From the NCBI GenBank assembly GCA_007116205.1, contig SKIY01000102.1, positions 1 to 11,151 on the forward strand: a stretch of DNA of 11,151 bases, written 5' to 3'. Source of the DNA: Candidatus Izemoplasma sp. GTDB taxonomy: Bacteria > Bacillota_I > Bacilli_A > Izemoplasmatales > Izemoplasmataceae. A program made the translations under genes and the position numbers. Under the pieces are notes generated by a model. That model made no database searches. It saw only the letters and a list, made by a program, of their open reading frames with translations, and was not told the origin of the DNA. Of the stretch, positions 7,173 through 11,151 are shown one piece after another. Position 1 is the stretch's first letter; the number at the start of each line of letters is the position of its first letter.

Positions 7173-7634
7173 TTATGCTTTCTTATAAATTTTAAAGATG
7201 CCTATGGCAAAACCAATTATCGATAATAATGCAGCAATGATTATTCCACTTGCGTAAGTCCACTCAACATCAACTTCTGTGACTGTACCAAGTAGTGATA
7301 CGGTAACAACTGTAAACTGAGGTACCAAGAATAAAAGTACAGTAGCAGCACCGAATAAAATAGTTGGGAATAGTTGATTAACTTTTGTGAACATTAAAAC
7401 CAATGCAGCAATTAACGGCAAAGTGTATGCGATTAAGTTCATCATGCTGAATGCAATTTCACCGCTTCCAAAGCCACCGAGGCTTAAAAACTCATGACCA
7501 AAGACCACTTGTAATCCTGTGTAAGTACTATCTGAATCTTGAACCCCTAAAGCGGGTAAGAATATCATTATTGTGGCTAAAAAGCCTACAATTAATCCCA
7601 CCATTCGGTATTCACTGACAATTAAATTTTTCAT
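7173..7634 (-). CDS. Four-helix membrane protein of unknown function
   Basis: I do not recognise a family. The 153-residue protein has four likely membrane segments: about 10-30 (VGLIVGFLATIMIFLPALGV), 63-83, 88-110 and 127-149, and ends in the basic tail KIYKKA. The first loop (about 31-62) is polar and Gly-rich, with DSDSTYTG and GGFGSGE, and would lie outside if the N-terminus is inside. Its start codon overlaps the stop of the upstream GlsB-like gene in an ATGA overlap, and AGGAGA lies eight bases before ATG inside the upstream gene. This indicates one transcript and coupled translation, so the two products probably act in the same envelope process. Confidence 0.82.
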   Translation of the reverse strand: MKNLIVSEYRMVGLIVGFLATIMIFLPALGVQDSDSTYTGLQVVFGHEFLSLGGFGSGEIAFSMMNLIAYTLPLIAALVLMFTKVNQLFPTILFGAATVLLFLVPQFTVVTVSLLGTVTEVDVEWTYASGIIIAALLSIIGFAIGIFKIYKKA

Positions 7635-7888
7635 TTTTTATTTCTCCTAACTGCTGTGATAATGGCGATAAGCAGTGCTGCCCCACCCACAGATACTATA
7701 AATCCGGTTAAAGAGAATGCATCGGGAACACCAAAGCCGAAAAACCCCATTAGCCAAATACCTAGTGCCGACCCAACCAAACCAATAACAATATTAGCGA
7801 GCAATCCCATGCTGGCATTTTTATTCATTAAGATACTGGCCACCCATCCAACGATAGCCCCAAAAATTAACCACAAAACAATATACAT
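7631..7888 (-). CDS. GlsB/YeaQ/YmgE family small membrane protein
   Basis: An 85-residue protein of the transglycosylase-associated (PF04226-type) family. Three membrane helices are visible: about 3-20 (IVLWLIFGAIVGWVASIL), 29-50 (ANIVIGLVGSALGIWLMGF) and 58-78. The family hallmarks GAIVGWVAS and a Gly-rich second helix are present, and the tail is basic (RRNKK). The family is known for stress-responsive envelope proteins; in enterococci GlsB is linked to general stress, bile and membrane anchoring of Asp23-type proteins. The start is supported by AAGGAGGT eight bases before ATG. It stops at TGA, which overlaps the next gene's ATG and shows that TGA is a stop here. Biochemical role is unknown. 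Confidence 0.9.
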   Translation of the reverse strand: MYIVLWLIFGAIVGWVASILMNKNASMGLLANIVIGLVGSALGIWLMGFFGFGVPDAFSLTGFIVSVGGAALLIAIITAVRRNKK

Positions 7889-7994
7889 TATATTTTACCT
7901 CCTTGGTAAAAATAATAGATAAAGAAGATTTAACAATCTTCCTTTGAAAATGAACTTAAATGAGAAAATATATGAATATAGTGAATGATGTGTA

Positions 7995-8003
7995 ATTATA
8001 GCA
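7995..8003 (-). promoter_or_regulatory. Extended -10 promoter for the GlsB-like pair
   Basis: Read on the minus strand, TGCTATAAT matches an extended -10 element. The -35 region is poor. Transcription would start near 7988 and give a leader of about 100 bases. That leader contains a small hairpin (GAAGAT at 7924-7929 against ATCTTC at 7936-7941), which could be structural only. I see no other feature in the 267 bases between this gene and the pseudogene on the right, apart from a weak plus-strand promoter at 8111-8139. Confidence 0.5.
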
Positions 8004-8110
8004 CATATAAGAAGAAATAAGTATGTATTAATACAAGGACCAATTATAGAATCGAGCTACGTTTGAAAAATAGTAAACAATCTTCTACAATGACACACAA
8101 TAAATAATCA

Positions 8111-8139
8111 TTTAAAGTAATCATCTGATTTTGTATAGT
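8111..8139 (+). promoter_or_regulatory. Possible relic promoter of the pseudogene
   Basis: TTTAAA (8111-8116), a 17-base spacer and TATAGT (8134-8139). It is a modest match, placed correctly for the broken gene that follows. Confidence 0.3.
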
Positions 8140-8155
8140 TATGAAACTTGAAAGG

Positions 8156-8800
8156 ATGAAAAAATCAAAGCAATTATAACAAGTATGAACGGAACCGTCG
8201 CACCAGTAGTGGCTGCGTATTTTGAGAAAAATAACGTTGAAGTTGTACCGTTCGGTACAGGTTCAGAAGAAGTATCAGAGTTTATAGCTAAAACGTGTTT
8301 AGAAAAAGCTATTACTTGCGTATTTACATGTACCGTATCAGTGTTCTCAGGGCCCATATACAGTAGATAGTGTTTCCGATGCAGATGATGATTACGGCGC
8401 ATATAAATACGAATCAGAAAAACGTATACATCGTGTTAATCCGAAGGTGTACATTGTTAGACTAGGGTAGCAAATTGACGCTCAGGCAGGTACAAACAAT
8501 ATGATTGAGGGACCATGAAAGAAAAAGGCGTTATCGAAGCAAGCGGCTCGCGGTACCCTTCGTGCTCACACTTAAGCGATTAGCGAAAACATTATACGAC
8601 ATAGTGACTGAGAAAAAACCAGGACTATACTTAGTTAATAGCAATCATGATAAAACGTTCTTTGACATTGTAAAAGGATTATACAATAATGAACGTACTG
8701 GAAAATTGTAAAAAATAATACCCCAAGTCGTGATGATCGCATGTTGGATAAGCGCAAAGAAATACCGACAATCGACAAAAGACTTAATAACAAAAAATAA
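8156..8800 (+). pseudogene. Broken RmlD-like NAD(P)-binding sugar-nucleotide protein
   Basis: Remains of a short-chain-dehydrogenase-like gene related to RmlD/dTDP-4-dehydrorhamnose reductase or sugar-nucleotide epimerases. Translation must change frame repeatedly to follow the homology. Frame 1 reads KAIITSMNGTVAPVVAAYF, a variant Rossmann start, then EVSEFIAK and VSVFSG (to about 8352). Another frame then reads QGPYTVDSVSDADDDYGAYK and NPKVYIVRLG up to a TAG at 8468-8470 where Trp is expected, then QIDAQAGTNNM. A third stretch (from about 8514) gives MKEKGVIEAS and YPSCSH. A fourth gives LAKTLYDIVTEKKPGLYLV (to about 8690), and a fifth gives TPSRDDRMLDKR before TAA at 8798. The active-site YxxxK survives as YGAYK. 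The start also looks lost: GAAAGGATG precedes ATC where ATG is expected (8164). About 30 residues seem missing in the first third. With at least five lesions it cannot make the ancestral protein. The retained terminator suggests fairly recent decay. Confidence 0.8.
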
Positions 8801-8819
8801 TTATTTAATTTCAAATATT

Positions 8820-8847
8820 GACTGGTGCATAGCGCTGGTCTTTTTTT
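8820..8847 (+). terminator. Terminator after the pseudogene
   Basis: GACTGGTGC (8820-8828) pairs in RNA with GCGCTGGTC (8832-8840) over a three-base loop, using three G-U pairs, and is followed by seven T. Because of the wobble pairs it is strong only on the plus strand, the strand of the decayed gene. Confidence 0.85.
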
Positions 8848-8909
8848 ATTTACAGGTGTTTGTATAAATATGTAGCGCTATTTTTATCTTTTAGAACTAA
8901 GATCGACGA

Positions 8910-8938
8910 TTGCAATAAATTACTATGTGTGATATAGT
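8910..8938 (+). promoter_or_regulatory. Promoter of the nitronate monooxygenase-like gene
   Basis: TTGCAA (8910-8915), a 17-base spacer and TATAGT (8933-8938), with an extended TGn just before the -10 box. The start would be near 8945, and GGAG (8972-8975) lies eight bases before ATG. Confidence 0.65.
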
Positions 8939-8983
8939 AGTTTGAATACAATTGAATAGACAATAAAGAATGGAGATAAAACT

Positions 8984-10051
8984 ATGCAATCATTAACTAT
9001 TGGAGACAAAGTAGCACAACTCCCAATCGTCCAAGGTGGTATGGGCATTGGTGTATCTTTATCGAAGTTAGCATCTGCAGTCGCTAATCAAGGTGGGATT
9101 GGAGTCTTATCTGCCGCAGGACTAGGAATGCTTTATAATGATACAGACAGTTATGAAGAAAATTCACGTATAGGGTTACGCCAAGAAATTCGCAAAACAC
9201 GTACAATGACTAAAGGTATTTTAGGCGTTAATATTATGGTCGCGATGACAAACTTTTCTGATCTCGTTAACGTTGCCATCGAAGAAGAAATTGATGTTAT
9301 CTTTGCTGGTGCGGGGTTACCGCTTGATCTGCCTAAATATTTAAGTAAGCACGCACATACAAAACTGGTTCCGATTGTTTCCTCAGGAAGAGCCGCTAAA
9401 ATATTGACAAAGAAATGGCTTCAAAACTATAATTATTTACCGGATGCATTTGTTTTAGAAGGACCACTTGCGGGTGGGCATTTAGGGTTTAAAAAAGACC
9501 AATTAGATAATCCAGAATTTACGTTAGAAAAAATTTTAGCAGAGGTTCATGAGGCTTTAAAACCTTTCGAAAAAGAGCATAATAAAAAAATCCCACTGAT
9601 TGTAGGTGGTGGTGTATATGATGGTGCAGATATCGATTACTTTATGAAGCGTGGTGCTTCCGCAGTACAAATGGCGACGCGCTTTGTAACAACATTTGAA
9701 TGTGATGCTGATGATGCCTTTAAAGAAACGTACCTTAAGGCTAAAAAAGAAGATATAGTATTTATTGATAGTCCTGTAGGACTTCCGGGTAGAGCCATTA
9801 ATAATGAATATCTAGAAGACGTAAAAAAAGGCTTTAAAAAACCTTTTCAATGTCCATATGATTGCATTATTACCTGTAAAAAAGAAGATGCACCCTACTG
9901 TATAACCCTTGCGCTATTAAATGCAAAAAATGGTAAATTTAAAAATGGATTCGCCTTTGCTGGAAGCAATGCATATCGTGCTAAAGAAATTATTTCAGTA
10001 AAAACATTAGTCGACCAACTCAAAGTAGAATATAAAAACGCCACACGTTGA
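8984..10051 (+). CDS. Nitronate monooxygenase/FabK-like flavoprotein with C-terminal Cys cluster
   Basis: FMN-binding TIM-barrel enzyme of the nitronate monooxygenase (2-nitropropane dioxygenase)/FabK superfamily, 355 residues. Visible family features are the N-terminal LPIVQGGMGIGVS (13-25), GGIGVLSAAGLG (37-48), GVNIMVA (81-87), the flavin-site segment GPLAGGHLG with His166, the phosphate-binding GGGVYDG (208-214) and GASAVQMATRF (224-234). The C-terminus is longer than in classical members and holds a CX3CX3CX7C array (Cys290, 294, 298, 306) followed by GFAFAGSNAYRAKEI. I recall this tail from a subgroup in anaerobes. It could bind an Fe-S cluster or metal, but this is inference. The reaction might be nitronate oxidation, enoyl-ACP reduction or another flavin chemistry; sequence alone does not decide. 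It ends at TGA and has no clear terminator, so some read-through into the next gene is possible. Confidence 0.85.
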   Translation: MQSLTIGDKVAQLPIVQGGMGIGVSLSKLASAVANQGGIGVLSAAGLGMLYNDTDSYEENSRIGLRQEIRKTRTMTKGILGVNIMVAMTNFSDLVNVAIEEEIDVIFAGAGLPLDLPKYLSKHAHTKLVPIVSSGRAAKILTKKWLQNYNYLPDAFVLEGPLAGGHLGFKKDQLDNPEFTLEKILAEVHEALKPFEKEHNKKIPLIVGGGVYDGADIDYFMKRGASAVQMATRFVTTFECDADDAFKETYLKAKKEDIVFIDSPVGLPGRAINNEYLEDVKKGFKKPFQCPYDCIITCKKEDAPYCITLALLNAKNGKFKNGFAFAGSNAYRAKEIISVKTLVDQLKVEYKNATR

Positions 10052-10133
10052 TTTTTCGTCAGTTGATGGTCAAAACTTAAACTACAAACATAATAATAGC
10101 GATGCATATGAGTTCTTATATTTGTTAAAACCT

Positions 10134-10142
10134 TGATATAAT
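10134..10142 (+). promoter_or_regulatory. Extended -10 promoter of the aldo/keto reductase gene
   Basis: TGATATAAT (10134-10142) is a perfect extended -10 element. No good -35 box lies 17 bases upstream. Transcription would start near 10149, with GGAAGAGG (10157-10164) as the ribosome site. Confidence 0.55.
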
Positions 10143-10170
10143 ACAGACCAAATTATGGAAGAGGTAACTT

Positions 10171-11016
10171 ATGATGAAAAAAGTATTACTAAGTAATGGA
10201 TATGCGATGCCTATTATTGGTCTTGGAACATATGGAATGAATAAAACTGAAACGAAGGCTATTATACTTAAGGCACTACAGTTGGGATATAGACAATTAG
10301 AGACAGCACCAATTTATCTAAATGAACTAGAAATTGGTGAAGCTATTAAATCATCAGGCATTGATCGCGACGACATTTTCATCACTTCAAAAATTCCCCC
10401 ACATATAAAAAGCTATGAAAGCACTTTGAAAATTGCTGATCGAATAATGTCTAATTTAGGCATTGATTATTTAGATGCATTATTAATTAACAATCCAGTG
10501 CCGTGGGGAAAAGAAGGCCAAGATTATTCTAAAGAAAATGTAGACGTCTGGCGTGCACTAGAAAAACTGTATGATGAAGAACGCGTTGGTGCAATAGGGG
10601 TCTCGAATTTTGCTATAAACGATCTTGAAAGACTACTTCCTTTTGTTCGTGTCAAGCCACACATAAATCAATTAGGCATTTTTATCGGACACACATTAGA
10701 TGATATTAGGGCATACTGTTTAAAACACAACATTATCATTCAAGCACATTCACCCTTAGCCAGAGGGAGAATTTTTAAACTGAAAGAAATACATTCAGTT
10801 GCGGAAAAACTAAAACTTAGCGCTGCTCAAATTGCCTTACAATATGTCATAGAAAAAAATACTTATCCAATCGTAAAAGCAACAAGTGAACAACACTTAA
10901 AAGAAAATTTAGAAGCTTTGGACCTAAATCTACCTAAACATTGGCAAAAAAATTTAGATGAAATCGTTACAGATGTTAGAGATTATAGTCCTCCTAAAGC
11001 AAAAAGTATCCTATAA
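10171..11016 (+). CDS. Aldo/keto reductase family protein with altered catalytic tetrad
   Basis: A TIM-barrel protein of the NAD(P)H-dependent aldo/keto reductase family, 281 residues, the normal length for the bacterial 2,5-diketo-gluconate-reductase-like group. Family landmarks are IIGLGTYGM (15-23), LETAPIYLNELEIGEAI (43-59), FITSKIP (70-76), LDALLINNP (101-109), GAIGVSNF (137-144), INQL and IQAHSPLARG. Of the usual Asp-Tyr-Lys-His tetrad, Tyr49 and Lys74 are kept, but the Asp of DTAxxYxNE is Glu44 and the His of the LIHxP motif is Asn107. The Glu that usually follows NQV is Gly. The cofactor-site Lys is probably retained in IVKATS. It may have lowered or changed activity. ATG at 10171 fits the ribosome site (six-base spacing); a second ATG follows directly at 10174. 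Substrate is unknown. Confidence 0.85.
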   Translation: MMKKVLLSNGYAMPIIGLGTYGMNKTETKAIILKALQLGYRQLETAPIYLNELEIGEAIKSSGIDRDDIFITSKIPPHIKSYESTLKIADRIMSNLGIDYLDALLINNPVPWGKEGQDYSKENVDVWRALEKLYDEERVGAIGVSNFAINDLERLLPFVRVKPHINQLGIFIGHTLDDIRAYCLKHNIIIQAHSPLARGRIFKLKEIHSVAEKLKLSAAQIALQYVIEKNTYPIVKATSEQHLKENLEALDLNLPKHWQKNLDEIVTDVRDYSPPKAKSIL

Positions 11017-11033
11017 AAAAACCTATGCGCTTG

Positions 11034-11088
11034 AACTGCACTCCAAATATTGGACATAAAAACTTCCAATAGAAAGGGTGCAGTTTTT
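11034..11088 (+). promoter_or_regulatory. Hairpin at the IS end overlapping the transposase ribosome site
   Basis: The arm at 11034-11054 (AACTGCACTCC...TTGGA) is 16/21 complementary to 11065-11085 (TCCAATA...GGGTGCAGTT), with a short internal mismatch and a ten-base loop, and a run of five T ends at 11088. The AAAGGG ribosome site of the transposase lies inside the right arm. It could act as terminator for the aldo/keto reductase transcript, which lacks any other, and block translation of orfA from outside transcripts. Confidence 0.6.
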
Positions 11089-11090
11089 AT

Positions 11091-11151
11091 ATGGCAAAAT
11101 ATGAGATAAAATTCAAACGCAAAGCCGCAAAACATTATCTAAAAAATGGTA
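11091..11151 (+). CDS. IS3-family transposase OrfA, N-terminal fragment (cut by window)
   Basis: The 20 visible residues begin MAKYEIKFKRKAAKHYLKNG, matching the usual N-terminus of IS3/IS150-type OrfA proteins (MxKYxxEFKxxVVxxYLxG), whose helix-turn-helix binds the element's ends. The usual VV is AA here. The rest lies outside the window, so it cannot be judged whether the gene is intact. The AAAGGG ribosome site at 11073-11078 is 12 bases from the start, a rather long spacing. Confidence 0.55.
   Translation, partial: MAKYEIKFKRKAAKHYLKNG

Larger units (their letters stand above)
11032..11151 (+). mobile_element. Left end of a probable IS3-family insertion sequence (partial)
   Basis: A sequence beginning TGAACTGCACTCC at 11032 resembles the terminal inverted repeats of IS3-family (IS150-like) elements, which start with TG and often contain CTGCACCCC. 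It is followed within 60 bases by a start codon for a protein resembling OrfA. The right end and any target duplication lie outside the window, so the boundaries are provisional. Confidence 0.5.

Noticed and set aside
7656..7922. Plus-strand open frame of 88 codons opposite the GlsB-like gene
   Set aside because: The minus strand encodes a clear family protein with a perfect ribosome site; the plus frame is rich in Pro/Ile/Thr and has no domain.
8139..8402. Minus-strand open frame in the pseudogene
   Set aside because: The plus strand retains recognisable homology in pieces; the antisense product has no similarity and no ribosome site.
8505..8711. Plus-strand open frame of 68 codons as a separate small gene
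   Set aside because: Only its second half is homologous (LAKTLYDIVTEKKPGLYLV); the first half is an out-of-frame reading of the pseudogene.
1..11151. Mycoplasma-type code with TGA as tryptophan
   Set aside because: TGA is the natural stop of the GlsB-like gene (in an ATGA overlap) and of the nitronate monooxygenase-like gene, and Trp codons in the conserved motifs are TGG.

Overview
The window looks like a piece of chromosome from a low-GC Gram-positive-type bacterium that lies outside classical Bacillus. It is AT-rich, has strong AAGGAGG-type ribosome sites, two lipoprotein signal peptides, and uses the standard code: TGA ends at least two genes (the GlsB-like gene and the nitronate monooxygenase-like gene) and tryptophan is TGG. 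My best inference is an Acholeplasma/Izemoplasma/Haloplasma-like lineage or a related marine member of the Bacilli, but the sequence alone does not prove this.

Layout, left to right. (1) A large lipoprotein beta-1,3-glucanase of family GH81 (40-2844), with a possible LacI-type operator half-preserved at the window edge. (2) A Des-type membrane fatty acid desaturase (3069-4073) with its own sigma-A-like promoter. (3) A small alpha/beta hydrolase (4245-5036). (4) A surface lipoprotein with two beta-sandwich domains and a C-terminal DUF3494 ice-binding domain (5253-6587); its promoter is bracketed by GCAAATAC repeats. (5) A short excisionase-type helix-turn-helix protein with a TTG start (6900-7079). 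(6) On the minus strand, a translationally coupled pair of small membrane proteins (GlsB/YeaQ/YmgE family, then an unknown four-helix protein; 7888 down to 7173), sharing a bidirectional terminator with the HTH gene. (7) A multiply broken RmlD-like sugar-nucleotide/NAD(P)-binding pseudogene (about 8156-8800). (8) A nitronate monooxygenase/FabK-like flavoprotein with a C-terminal cysteine cluster (8984-10051). (9) An aldo/keto reductase with two altered catalytic positions (10171-11016). (10) The left end of a probable IS3-family insertion sequence (from about 11032), cut by the window.

Nearly every gene has its own promoter and terminator, so this is a row of single-gene units rather than an operon; only the GlsB-like pair is clearly coupled. 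A loose theme links several of them: desaturase (membrane fluidity), ice-binding lipoprotein and a GlsB-type envelope protein suggest life in the cold, and the GH81 enzyme suggests feeding on laminarin or other beta-1,3-glucans, as would fit a marine or sea-ice/sediment setting. The right part, with a decayed gene and an IS end, looks like a region of genome turnover. I see no CRISPR array, tRNA, rRNA, phage or defence system. The most interesting items are the ice-binding lipoprotein with its repeat-flanked promoter, the TTG-started HTH gene, and the aldo/keto reductase with an unusual active site.
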